Position numbers and translations under genes: made by a program
Part shown: piece after piece, positions 6,422-14,380 of the stretch
Layout: each line of letters opens with the position of its first letter
Position numbering within the stretch: the stretch's first letter is position 1
Notes under the pieces: model-generated
The model's input: only the letters and a program-made list of their open reading frames with translations
Database searches by the model: none
What the model was told of the DNA's origin: nothing
NCBI GenBank assembly: GCA_029862285.1
Contig: JAOTXR010000013.1
Coordinates: 1 to 14,380 of the forward strand
Source of the DNA: Gammaproteobacteria bacterium
Lineage (GTDB): Bacteria > Pseudomonadota > Gammaproteobacteria > Steroidobacterales > JABDKV01
Length of the DNA: 14,380 bases
Reading direction: 5' to 3'

Positions 6422-7201
6422 TTAGAGGTCGAAGTCGGCCCACACCGGCGCGTGATCACTGGCTCTTTCAAGGCTTCGTGGCGCCACATCGACCTGACAA
6501 TTTGTCGATATTTTGATCAGATTCTCAGTGCACAAAATGAGGTCTATACGCAGACCGCGGTTGCGCCGGAAGGCACCCATGCGGTAATCCCACCAGCTGA
6601 AAACATTGTCCGGCTGATCGAAGGCACGAAACAAATCGCTGAAACCCAGCTCGCTGATTCTGGTTAACGCATCGCGTTCGGTATCGCTGCACATGATCTT
6701 GCCGTCCCATTCACCGGGATCGTGAATGTCCCGGTCTTCCGGCGCGATGTTGAAGTCGCCCATCAGCACGATCTGCTCATGCTCACGGGTTTCCTGCGCC
6801 AGATGGTCGCGCATTGCCGCAAGCCAGCGTAGCTTGTACTCATATTTTTCCGAGCCAACGGTCTGGCCATTGGGCACATAAAGATTAAAAACGCGAACGT
6901 CGCCAAAACTGGTGGCAATAATCCGCTTTTGTGCATCATCGAAACCGTTGAACCGCGTCAGGATGTCGCCGGGATCGCCGAGGCGATCGGTTTTGAATAT
7001 CAGCGCGACACCATTATAGGTTTTCTGCCCGCTAAAACGGCATTCGTAACCCAGATCGAAAAAGGCGTCTGCAGGGAAATCATGGTCGGGAAGCTTGGTT
7101 TCCTGCAATCCGAGTATGTCTGGTTCGTGCTCCTGCAGCCAGTCAATAACGTGAGGTAGCCGCACTCGCAATGAATTTACGTTCCATGTGGCGATCTTCA
7201 T
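6422..7201 (-). CDS. xthA: Exodeoxyribonuclease III (AP endonuclease)
   Basis: This 259-residue protein has the full exonuclease III/APE1-type active site. Visible are WNVNS (6-10, Asn7), LQETK (32-36, metal-binding Glu34), Tyr108 in NLYVPNG, MGDFN (147-151, Asp149 and Asn151), LRIDLIL (217-223, Asp220) and the terminal SDH (248-250, Asp249 and His250). The family removes 3' blocking groups, cuts at abasic sites and degrades one strand of duplex DNA 3' to 5' during base excision repair in the cytoplasm. Length is close to the E. coli enzyme (268). Its ATG overlaps the prlC stop by four bases (ATGA), so the two genes are almost certainly co-transcribed and translationally coupled. No independent Shine-Dalgarno site is obvious. 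Confidence 0.95.
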   Translation of the reverse strand: MKIATWNVNSLRVRLPHVIDWLQEHEPDILGLQETKLPDHDFPADAFFDLGYECRFSGQKTYNGVALIFKTDRLGDPGDILTRFNGFDDAQKRIIATSFGDVRVFNLYVPNGQTVGSEKYEYKLRWLAAMRDHLAQETREHEQIVLMGDFNIAPEDRDIHDPGEWDGKIMCSDTERDALTRISELGFSDLFRAFDQPDNVFSWWDYRMGAFRRNRGLRIDLILCTENLIKISTNCQVDVAPRSLERASDHAPVWADFDL

Positions 7202-9213
7202 TCGGCAATGCCGCTGTATCGCAGCAACGGGCCTATTTCAGGACGCCGCCCACGGAACTCGGCGAAAGCCTGCATCGGATCGACCCCGCCGCCTCGCTGA
7301 AGAATGTATTCCAGAAACCGACTGCCAGTCTGCCGGTCCAGTACTCCGTTTTCCTCAAACGCTGAAAAAACGTCGGCTGACAATACCTCCGCCCATTTGT
7401 AGCTGTAATAGCCGGCCGCGTAACCCCCGCCGAATACGTGGGCAAAGCCATTCGGAAAACGGTTGAATGCGGGGCTCGGAACCACAGCAACCTCATCGCG
7501 TACCTCTGCGAGGATCTCCGCGATACGCCCGCCCCTGGCGGGGTCGTGCTCCGCATGGATACGCAGGTCGAACAGTGCAAACTCCAGCTGCCGCACCATC
7601 ACCATGCCGGCCTGGAATGCGCGGCTGCCAAGCAGACGTTCAAATACCTCTTCGGGTACCGGTTCGCCGGTTTCGTAGTGACCTGAAATTATCTGGATTG
7701 TCTGATCAAACCAGCAGAAGTTTTCCATGAACTGACTTGGCAACTCTACAGCATCCCAGGCCACGCCATTGATCCCCGCAACACTGGGATAATCGATACG
7801 CGTAAGAATGTGGTGTAGCACATGACCGAATTCATGGAACAGTGTGACGACCTCATCGTGGGTCAACAGTGCCGGCGCGTTGGCAACCGGTGGCATGAAA
7901 TTGCACGACAGGTAAGCAACCGGGTCGATGACCCTGCCGTTAGTACGGGCCCGGCCGATGCAATCGTCCATCCATGCACCGCCGCGTTTGGCGGGACGGG
8001 TGTACAAATCGGCATAAAAAGAACCGTAGTGGCTACCGTCAGCCGCGAGCACATCATAGAAGCGCACATCAGGATGCCAGACATCGACACCTTCGCGTTC
8101 GCGTACTTCTACACCGTAGAGTTTGCTGACGACATCGAACATGCCCTGCATGACGCGGCCAACGGGAAAATAGGGTCGCAGCTCTTCGTCCGATATGGAA
8201 AACGTCTCGTTTCGCAGTTTCTCGCTGTAGTACGCAATGTCCCAGGCCTGCAGGCTGTGGTCGGCGAAGTCCTGGAGTTCTTCGAATTCCTCTTGCGCCC
8301 GGTCACGACTGCGGCGGGCCAGATCACGTAGAAAATCGCTCACCTGTTCGACTGATTCGGCCATCTTGCTTGCCAGTGAGTACTCGGCGTAGTTTGCGTA
8401 ACCGAGCAGACCGGCTGCCTCGTGCCGCGCCGCCAGGATTTGCTCCATGGTTTCAGTGTTATCCCAGCGTTTTGCCTGCGGACCCTGGTCCGATGCGCGG
8501 GTCGCCCATGCCGTATACATTTCGCGACGCAAAGCGACGTTATCGGCATGGGTGACAATGGCGTGGTAGGACGGGTAGTCAAGCGTGAACACCCAGCCGT
8601 TCTTGCCTTGTATCGCAGCCTCTTCGGCGGCGCGGGTAATGGCGCGATCAGGAATGCCCGAAAGCAGAGACTTGTCGCGCACGTGACTCGACCATGCGTT
8701 GGTCGCATCGAGGAGATTTTCTTCAAAACCGGACTGCAGCGTAGCCAGTTTCTGCATCAACGCTTTGAAGCGCTCCTTTTTCCTGGTTTCTAAAGCAACG
8801 CCAGCCAGTCGAAAGCCGCGTAATGACAAATCTATGAGCCGTTGCTGGATTGGATCGAGTGCGTTTTCGTTTTTCTGTACCGCCAGCCACGCGCGATAGA
8901 GCTTGTCGTTTTGTTTGAGCTCCGTTTCATACTCGCTGAGTTTTGGCAGGCAGCGATTGTAAGTTTCGCGTAACGGGTCACTATTACAAACAGCATTGAG
9001 ATGGCTGACTGGAGACCAGGTCCGGCTCAATTGATGATCGAGCTGCTCCAGCGGGTCGACCAGGGAATTCCAGGAAGCGTCGTCAGCAGCCAGCAAGCGC
9101 TCGATCTGTTGCCGGTTATCGGCCAAAACCTGGTCCAGCGCCGGTTCCACGTGTTCAGGCCGGATTCGGGAGAAACTCGGCAGACCCTGGTGTTTTGTCA
9201 GCGGATTGCTCAT
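7198..9213 (-). CDS. prlC: Oligopeptidase A, M3 family zinc metallopeptidase
   Basis: This 671-residue enzyme is near the length of E. coli oligopeptidase A (680) and begins MSNPLTKHQGLPSFSRIRPE, typical of the family. The zinc site is HEFGH (460-464, with catalytic Glu461), completed by Glu490 in DAVELPSQF. The conserved glycine-rich FGGGYAAGYYSYKW (594-607) lines the substrate site. It degrades short peptides in the cytoplasm, including cleaved signal peptides. The ATG at 9213 matches the family N-terminus although the ribosome site is weak. It is the first gene of a prlC-xthA pair and is divergent from gor, as in the E. coli prlC/gor neighbourhood, where rlmJ lies between them. Confidence 0.95.
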   Translation of the reverse strand: MSNPLTKHQGLPSFSRIRPEHVEPALDQVLADNRQQIERLLAADDASWNSLVDPLEQLDHQLSRTWSPVSHLNAVCNSDPLRETYNRCLPKLSEYETELKQNDKLYRAWLAVQKNENALDPIQQRLIDLSLRGFRLAGVALETRKKERFKALMQKLATLQSGFEENLLDATNAWSSHVRDKSLLSGIPDRAITRAAEEAAIQGKNGWVFTLDYPSYHAIVTHADNVALRREMYTAWATRASDQGPQAKRWDNTETMEQILAARHEAAGLLGYANYAEYSLASKMAESVEQVSDFLRDLARRSRDRAQEEFEELQDFADHSLQAWDIAYYSEKLRNETFSISDEELRPYFPVGRVMQGMFDVVSKLYGVEVREREGVDVWHPDVRFYDVLAADGSHYGSFYADLYTRPAKRGGAWMDDCIGRARTNGRVIDPVAYLSCNFMPPVANAPALLTHDEVVTLFHEFGHVLHHILTRIDYPSVAGINGVAWDAVELPSQFMENFCWFDQTIQIISGHYETGEPVPEEVFERLLGSRAFQAGMVMVRQLEFALFDLRIHAEHDPARGGRIAEILAEVRDEVAVVPSPAFNRFPNGFAHVFGGGYAAGYYSYKWAEVLSADVFSAFEENGVLDRQTGSRFLEYILQRGGGVDPMQAFAEFRGRRPEIGPLLRYSGIAE

Positions 9214-9410
9214 ATCGGGTTTTACTCTGGTGGGCAGGGTGCAATTATCAGCGAGGATCCGGAATACCGAATCGGGCAGTAGTACTCATATGGCTGCGCC
9301 GCTTCCGAGCAGGACCACGCGCGCCGAAGTCCCTGGTTTCTCGATGGGTCGCCCGGCGCAGTATATCATTCGACTGATTTCTAAGCGTGGACTGACAGGA
9401 TGACTGGCTT
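9214..9410. promoter_or_regulatory. Divergent promoter region between prlC and gor
   Basis: These 197 bases separate two outward-facing genes and must hold both promoters. On the plus strand TATCAT (9364-9369) is a possible -10 for gor, but no good -35 stands 16-18 bases upstream. AGGA at 9397-9400, 10 bases before the GTG at 9411, is the likely gor ribosome site. I see no operator, hairpin or small gene. Confidence 0.45.
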
Positions 9411-10760
9411 GTGAAACAGCACTTCGACTTTCTCTCGATCGGCGGTGGCAGCGGCGGACTGGCGGCTGCTCAGCGTGCAGCGATACACGGTGCCAAGGCC
9501 GCGGTAATAGAGTCCGCTCGTCTGGGTGGTACCTGTGTCAATGTGGGTTGCGTACCGAAAAAGGTCATGTGGTACGCGTCCCAGATCGCCCATATGCTGG
9601 AAGACGCTGCCGGCTACGGTTTCGATAATTGCCCAAGAGGTCACGACTGGGGCTTACTCAAGGAGCGGCGTGACGCCTATGTCGCGCGCCTGAACGATAT
9701 ATATGCGCGTAATTTGCAGCGACGCGATGTAACGCTGTTTCGCGGGCACGCTGCTTTTGTTGACGCCCATACCGTAGAGGTCGGCGACCAGCGGATTAGT
9801 GCGGACCACGTAGTCATAGCAACCGGGGGCAAACCGCGCGTGCCGGATATACCCGGCGCCGCTTTGGCGATGGTCTCGGACGATTTTTTCGAACTGCAGC
9901 GATGCCCACGGAAAGTGGCCGTGATTGGCAGTGGCTACATTGCGGTCGAACTGGCCGGAATGTTCAATGCACTGGGTGCCGAGGTGCGCGTCTATGTTCG
10001 CTACGATGGCGTACTCAGGCGTTTCGACCCGATGCTGCGCGAGTTGCTGGCAGCGGAAATGAGCCGAACCGGGATTCGCATTGTGCCCGACACACGGCTG
10101 GCAGAATTGACCAGCGTGGCCGGCGACCAGATTGCATTGATCGACGCGGATGGCGGCACACTATGGACTTGTGACAAGGCACTGTGGGCGATTGGCCGTA
10201 TACCCAATGTTGCTGAACTCAATCTTTCAGCCACCGGCATAAAGAGCCGGGACAATGGCGTCATCATTTCCGACGAGATGCAAAACACCAGTGTCGACGG
10301 CGTCTACGCGATCGGCGATGTCACCGGCCGGGCAGAACTGACGCCGGTCGCAATTGCCGCCGGCCGGCGCCTGGCTGACAGAGTCATTGGCGGTGATCGC
10401 GATCGCAAACTCGACTACGATTGCATTCCTACAGTAGTTTTCAGTCACCCCACGATCGGCACGGTAGGGCTAACCGAGCCGGAAGCACGCGACAGATACG
10501 GTGACAATGTGCGCGTGTACGAGACACGCTTTAAACCGATGTATGACCAGCTGACCGGCAACGACACGCGAGCGGCAGCCAAGCTGGTGGTAAGCGGCAC
10601 AGATGAGCGCATTGTCGGCTGTCATGTCTTCGGCCCGGGCGCGGACGAGATGCTGCAGGGCTTTGCAGTGGCCATCAGGATGGGCGCTACGAAACGGGAT
10701 TTTGACGATACAGTCGCAATTCACCCGACTTCTGCAGAAGAAATTGTCACACTTACATAA
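9411..10760 (+). CDS. gor: Glutathione-disulfide reductase (NADPH)
   Basis: This 449-residue class I flavoprotein disulfide reductase matches the length of the E. coli enzyme (450). It has the FAD dinucleotide motif GGGSGG (11-16), the redox-active disulfide CVNVGC (Cys42, Cys47), and the NADP domain [11 protein letters not shown] (173-183) followed by Arg197 and Arg203. These two correspond to the arginines that confer NADPH preference in E. coli. A second FAD motif, [10 protein letters not shown], and the C-terminal HPTSAEE with catalytic His438 and Glu443 complete it. It reduces glutathione disulfide as a homodimer in the cytoplasm. The start is GTG, with AGGA 10 bases upstream; the protein aligns with family members from this point. 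It is divergent from prlC and 63 bases ahead of the next gene. Confidence 0.95.
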   Translation: MKQHFDFLSIGGGSGGLAAAQRAAIHGAKAAVIESARLGGTCVNVGCVPKKVMWYASQIAHMLEDAAGYGFDNCPRGHDWGLLKERRDAYVARLNDIYARNLQRRDVTLFRGHAAFVDAHTVEVGDQRISADHVVIATGGKPRVPDIPGAALAMVSDDFFELQRCPRKVAVIGSGYIAVELAGMFNALGAEVRVYVRYDGVLRRFDPMLRELLAAEMSRTGIRIVPDTRLAELTSVAGDQIALIDADGGTLWTCDKALWAIGRIPNVAELNLSATGIKSRDNGVIISDEMQNTSVDGVYAIGDVTGRAELTPVAIAAGRRLADRVIGGDRDRKLDYDCIPTVVFSHPTIGTVGLTEPEARDRYGDNVRVYETRFKPMYDQLTGNDTRAAAKLVVSGTDERIVGCHVFGPGADEMLQGFAVAIRMGATKRDFDDTVAIHPTSAEEIVTLT

Positions 10761-10814
10761 TTACTTTCTTCTGCTCCCGCATGCTTGCGTGTTACATTTC
10801 TCTTTCTGCATCGT

Positions 10815-10819
10815 GGAGG
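10815..10819 (+). promoter_or_regulatory. Shine-Dalgarno site setting the start of the sugar dehydrogenase gene
   Basis: GGAGG followed by a 4-base spacer and ATG at 10824. It selects this start over an in-frame upstream GTG at 10785, which would place 13 extra residues before a good signal peptide. Confidence 0.7.
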
Positions 10820-10823
10820 TGTT

Positions 10824-12308
10824 ATGAGAGCTTTACATAATAAAAGCGCCAAAATTGCCGTGTTATTGCTGATTGCGGTCGCTCCTTTAGCCGCCAATGC
10901 AACCGACGACAGTGACGGCGACGGCGTACTCGATCTGACCGATAACTGCCTGGAGGTTGGCAATGCCGACCAGCGCAATACAGATGGCGATCGTTACGGC
11001 AATATTTGCGACCCGGATTTCGATAACGATGAAGATGTGGATTTTTTCGATCTCGCGCAATTGAAAGCCGCGTTTCTTCTGCCGGGCGATCTCGACGAGG
11101 ACATGAACGGCGACTCGGTCGTGAATTTCCCCGACGTTGATATTTTCAAGACTTATTTTTTGGCTACACCAGGTCCCGCCGGGCCTTTGTCGGGTGGTGG
11201 CATCAGCCTGGCAGTGACGCAGGTATTTACTTCTATCAGTGTGTCCAATCCAATGGCGATGAAACAGGCACCGGGCGACAGCACATCCTGGTATGTTGCC
11301 GAACGTAGCGGGCGCATTCTCAGGTTTGATAATGTTGCCGCTCCGAGCGGGACTGTCGAAGTGCTGGATATCACCGACAGAGTCGATACCTTCTTCGAAG
11401 GTGGTTTACTGGGGTTTGCCTTCGATCCGAAATTCGAAACCAATGGCCGCATATTCGTAAGCTACACGACGACTGGCTCCAGTTCGCAGACCAATCCACT
11501 GGATTCGCGTGTCAGCATGTTCGGACCCGATGCCGCAGAACCGGGTTCCTTCGACGAGAGTAATGAGCTCATTATTCTCGAGTTCGACCAGCCGTTCGGC
11601 AACCACAATGGCAGCGATATCGAGTTCGGCCCGGATGATTTGCTCTACACGTCATTTGGTGACGGGGGTTCCTTTAACGATCCTCTGGACAACGGGCAAG
11701 ATAAAACGTCGTTCCAGGGCACCATCCTGCGTCTCGATGTTGACCTGACGCCCCAGGATATTATCGATGGCATAAAGTACAGAATTCCGCCGGGCAATCC
11801 ATATTCCGCCAATTCGGACTGCACCACAGCCTGTCCGGAAATTTTTGCGCATGGCTTTCGTAATCCGTGGCGTTTCAGTTTCGACAGTGAAACCGACGAG
11901 TTCTATGTCGGTGACGTCGGTCAGGACGCTCGCGAAGAAATCGACATCGTGACGGTGGGTGAGAACCACGGCTGGCGCTGTTACGAGGGTAATCTGCAGT
12001 TCAACCTGTCTGGTTGCGAGCCAATCGGTACGTACACCTTTCCGGTAATCGACTATAGTCACTCTGTTGGGGCATCGGTGACCGGCGGCTATGTCTACCA
12101 CGGCACCGATTTTCCGGCCCTCGATGGGGTGTATCTCTATGGCGATTACGTCAGTGGGCGTATCTGGGGCCTGTTCGGTGGCAAGGACCTCGGAGAACTG
12201 ATAAACACCAGCCTGGATCTGGTTTCCTTCGCCCAGTCCCACGATGGCGAAGTGTACGTTCTGGACCTTTTCCCCGGTGCGATTTACCGGGTCGAGGTCA
12301 CCAACTAA
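10824..12308 (+). CDS. Secreted PQQ-type glucose/sorbosone dehydrogenase-like beta-propeller with Ca-binding N-terminal repeats
   Basis: This 494-residue protein has a signal peptide (1-26, cleavage after ANA). Residues 28-113 are rich in Asp/Asn and resemble thrombospondin type 3 or dockerin Ca-binding loops: DSDGDGVLDLTDNC (29-42), NTDGDRYGNICD (52-63) and DMNGDSVVNFPDVDIF (93-108). Residues 128-490 form a soluble aldose-sugar-dehydrogenase-type propeller, with YVAERSGRILRFD (157-169), NHNGSDIEFGPD (260-271; His261 is the likely catalytic base), FAHGFRNPWRFSFD (341-354), ENHGWRCYEG (380-389) and VTGGYVYHG (419-427). Family members oxidise aldoses using PQQ and pass electrons to the respiratory chain. 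Whether PQQ is bound here is unproven. Paired cysteines at 333/337 and 386/398 fit a periplasmic or extracellular location. No PQQ biosynthesis gene lies in the window. Confidence 0.83.
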   Translation: MRALHNKSAKIAVLLLIAVAPLAANATDDSDGDGVLDLTDNCLEVGNADQRNTDGDRYGNICDPDFDNDEDVDFFDLAQLKAAFLLPGDLDEDMNGDSVVNFPDVDIFKTYFLATPGPAGPLSGGGISLAVTQVFTSISVSNPMAMKQAPGDSTSWYVAERSGRILRFDNVAAPSGTVEVLDITDRVDTFFEGGLLGFAFDPKFETNGRIFVSYTTTGSSSQTNPLDSRVSMFGPDAAEPGSFDESNELIILEFDQPFGNHNGSDIEFGPDDLLYTSFGDGGSFNDPLDNGQDKTSFQGTILRLDVDLTPQDIIDGIKYRIPPGNPYSANSDCTTACPEIFAHGFRNPWRFSFDSETDEFYVGDVGQDAREEIDIVTVGENHGWRCYEGNLQFNLSGCEPIGTYTFPVIDYSHSVGASVTGGYVYHGTDFPALDGVYLYGDYVSGRIWGLFGGKDLGELINTSLDLVSFAQSHDGEVYVLDLFPGAIYRVEVTN

Positions 12309-12328
12309 AGGTAAGATACGGCCCGGTC

Positions 12329-14380
12329 ATGCGCATCTCCTTATATATCGTCGCGCTGATAGCAGTAATGGCCCTGCTTGCCGGTCCGCTACCGGCCGAC
12401 GAGCCAGAAGCTACCGGACTGGAGATGGAGCTCCATCTGGGCGAGCGCTCGGTGGAAAAACTCGCGGATGGAACCGCCAGCATGGGCGAGAGCCGACTGG
12501 CGATAGAACCCACAGCCGCGCCACCTGAATCGTCACTAACGGCAATCTTGGTTGGGGCACTGGCACTTGCGCTTGCCGCCTTCGGGGCTGGCGCGCTGGT
12601 CGCGCGTCGAAATGTGCCCGAATCGAAAGCGGAACCACCGGTAGCGCTATGGCTGGATGGGGAAAAGCTGCAGGGTGAGTTGCAGGTGCGTGAAGCAGAG
12701 CTCGAAAAACAACAGATCCATACCGAAGAGATAGTTGCCGAGCGAGAGCAGCTGCTGCTGTTACATGCGGATCAGGTTCATGAACTGCGTGGCGAAAAGG
12801 AAGAGCTGGAGCGCGAATTACAGGCAATGCGTCTGCGCGGTGGCGACGACACAGCAACGGCGGACCTGCAGGCGACCGTTGATTCGTTGCGTGCGGAGAT
12901 AGAAAGCCTGAGAGGGGCCGACGATGAGACGCGGGATCGCAGGGAACTGCCGGGCGATGACGGCGAGCCCGAACTACGTACGCAACTCGACAAGCAGCAA
13001 GCGCATATCGAGCAACTCGAAGAATTGCTGCGTTCGGCACACGATGAAAGCCAGGTCTTCGAGAGCCGCGCTGTTAAACTCGAATCCATTGAAAGCAAGC
13101 TGGCACACCGCGAGCAGGAGCTGGAAACCGCCACCCAGGAGCTGGCACAGCTACGAGAAAAGGCAGAATTGCTGGATGAAAAGGAAGGCCGGGTAGCGGT
13201 ACTGGACCAGGAACTTTCCGCCCTGCGTGACGAGATGAACCAGTTGCTCGGTAAGACCGGCCAATATCAAATGCTGGTGCCGGAACTCGAGACCAAGCTA
13301 TTTCATCATCAGGAGCAAATCGGTGCCCTGGAGTCAGATCTGCAGGCGACCACCAATGAGGTCATCGAACGTGACCGTGATGCCAGCCAATTGGAAGACA
13401 AGGTCTCGACCCTACAGGATGCCCTCGATCAGGCAGAAGCGCGGGTTGCCAGCATGGAGGCCGATCTTGCGTCCGTAATCGAAGAGAATAACTTGCTGCG
13501 ACTCGATCCGGATACCGAGCAGTTGCACCATGAAAATATCGATTTGAATAAGACGGTACGTGAGGCCGAAGCAGAAATGGCCGAACTGCGGGCCAGGTAC
13601 GAAGAGGTTCAGCTGCACCAGGCACACGCCGATGAGTGGAATTCTACCGTCAGTAGTCTGCAGGCCGAGATCAGGCGAAAATCTACACTGATCGATTCTC
13701 AGGCAGATCATCTCGCTGTGCGCGCCAAGGATGTCGCCGATTTCAAGGCGGAAATCGACGACCTGCGCGAGCAACTGGCAGCCCGCAGCAACGAATCAGA
13801 GTCATTGCGAGGCCTGCTGGCGGAAGCGGGCGACGTCGTAGTATCGCTACGCGATGAAATAGGCCAGGACGAGCATGCTGCAACCCGCATGCGGCTGGCC
13901 CGCGACCCGGCTCAGGATCCTTACGGTAACGATGCAGATGCAGTCGATCCGGTTGAGGCGGATATCGAGGCATTGCGTTTTACCGCACGCGGCCGCCGTG
14001 ATCTGGGCGATTCGCTGGAGGCAATTCTGAACGAGGAGCGTAGCGCCATGGAACAGGCCAGTCGTCGGGTGAGTGATCGCGATGAGGAACTCATCGCGTT
14101 GAAAAACGAGATATCGGCTAATCGCGTTACGATGGTCGTGATGCAAAACCGGCTTCACGACGTCAATAACAACAGTGATGTCGCTGTAAATCCGGGTATG
14201 GAACCGGCCAGAGTCGAGCAGGAACTTCAGCAGAGCATGAAAGTACTCGAAGCATTGCGTGCGGACTTACACAAATGGCGTGGCCGGGTTAAACCGCTGC
14301 ATGCGGCACTCGTCGAGCGTAACAAGCGTATTCAGTATCTGGAAGATGAATTGACTGTGCTACGTCAGGCACAAGGTCTG
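12329..14380 (+). CDS. Long membrane-anchored coiled-coil protein, 3' end outside window
   Basis: The frame is open from the ATG at 12329 to the window edge, 684 codons without a stop. Residues 1-23 look like a signal peptide (ALLAGPLPA). Residues 24-68 form a short acidic, Pro-containing segment. Residues 69-92 are a strong Ala/Leu/Gly-rich membrane helix followed by RR. From about residue 110 the chain is almost entirely Glu/Leu/Gln/Arg heptad-like coiled coil, broken near 512-543 by a Pro/Asp/Gly-containing linker before helical character resumes. The predicted topology is a small periplasmic N-terminus and a very long cytoplasmic rod. I do not recognise a family; short matches to SMC-like or myosin-like sequences would reflect coiled-coil composition only. 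There is no clear Shine-Dalgarno site. It follows the sugar dehydrogenase gene by 20 bases and may share its transcript. Confidence 0.75.
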   Translation, partial: MRISLYIVALIAVMALLAGPLPADEPEATGLEMELHLGERSVEKLADGTASMGESRLAIEPTAAPPESSLTAILVGALALALAAFGAGALVARRNVPESKAEPPVALWLDGEKLQGELQVREAELEKQQIHTEEIVAEREQLLLLHADQVHELRGEKEELERELQAMRLRGGDDTATADLQATVDSLRAEIESLRGADDETRDRRELPGDDGEPELRTQLDKQQAHIEQLEELLRSAHDESQVFESRAVKLESIESKLAHREQELETATQELAQLREKAELLDEKEGRVAVLDQELSALRDEMNQLLGKTGQYQMLVPELETKLFHHQEQIGALESDLQATTNEVIERDRDASQLEDKVSTLQDALDQAEARVASMEADLASVIEENNLLRLDPDTEQLHHENIDLNKTVREAEAEMAELRARYEEVQLHQAHADEWNSTVSSLQAEIRRKSTLIDSQADHLAVRAKDVADFKAEIDDLREQLAARSNESESLRGLLAEAGDVVVSLRDEIGQDEHAATRMRLARDPAQDPYGNDADAVDPVEADIEALRFTARGRRDLGDSLEAILNEERSAMEQASRRVSDRDEELIALKNEISANRVTMVVMQNRLHDVNNNSDVAVNPGMEPARVEQELQQSMKVLEALRADLHKWRGRVKPLHAALVERNKRIQYLEDELTVLRQAQGL

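Noticed and set aside
12244..12528. Short plus-strand frame bridging the sugar dehydrogenase end and the next gene
   Set aside because: It overlaps the 3' end of the dehydrogenase gene in another frame and gives a basic, motif-free product, while the ATG at 12329 opens a frame that stays open for over 2 kb with signal peptide and membrane helix.
12411..13040. 209-codon open frame on the minus strand
   Set aside because: It lies opposite the coiled-coil gene. Its product is an Ala/Pro/Arg/His-rich string typical of antisense translation of Glu/Leu/Gln-rich coding sequence.
12411..14380. Possible tandem DNA repeat or SMC protein in the Glu/Leu-rich region
   Set aside because: I see no exact repeat unit; the similarity is heptad periodicity. 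No Walker A motif or hinge is visible, and the N-terminal signal and membrane helix do not fit SMC.
1..14380. CRISPR array, prophage, insertion sequence or RNA gene
   Set aside because: No regularly spaced direct repeats, transposase or phage motifs, or tRNA/rRNA-like sequence was found on either strand; gaps between genes are all under about 200 bases.

Overview
The window looks like a chromosomal segment of a free-living, probably aquatic gammaproteobacterium. I infer this from the E. coli-like prlC/gor divergent pair, a VPLPA-type PEP-CTERM sorting signal, a secreted PQQ-type sugar dehydrogenase behind Ca-binding repeats, and a GTGGGAG-type REP element. Base composition and codon use look even throughout. 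I see no transposase, phage gene, CRISPR array, tRNA or rRNA. No gap between genes exceeds about 200 bases.

Left part (1-1810): the 3' end of an alpha/beta hydrolase gene on the plus strand converges on a minus-strand gene for a secreted SYLF/Ysc84-domain protein, and a perfect 13-bp hairpin sits at the junction. Upstream of the SYLF gene, also on the minus strand, lies a small exported lamin-tail-like protein with a VPLPA-CTERM tail. Each of these two minus-strand genes has its own Shine-Dalgarno sequence.

Middle (2002-9213): all genes are on the minus strand. In order of transcription they are prlC (oligopeptidase A), xthA (exonuclease III, ATGA overlap with prlC), an HD-domain phosphohydrolase resembling cyclic-nucleotide phosphodiesterases, a guanidine-modifying (DDAH/arginine deiminase-like) hydrolase, an ABC ATPase, and a quaternary-amine-type substrate-binding protein fused to its permease (ATGA overlap with the ATPase). 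A REP element lies between the DDAH-like gene and the ATPase and contains the outermost possible ATPase start codon, so that start is probably false. The DDAH-like enzyme next to a betaine-type importer suggests uptake and hydrolysis of a methylated or guanidino cation. This is the most attractive functional hypothesis in the window, but it rests on gene order only.

Right part (9411-14380): all genes are on the plus strand. gor (glutathione reductase, GTG start) is divergent from prlC. It is followed by a secreted glucose/sorbosone-dehydrogenase-type beta-propeller with an N-terminal thrombospondin-3/dockerin-like Ca-binding segment. Last comes a long membrane-anchored coiled-coil protein that is open for 684 codons and runs off the window's right edge. 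That protein is unrecognised and is the least explained gene here.
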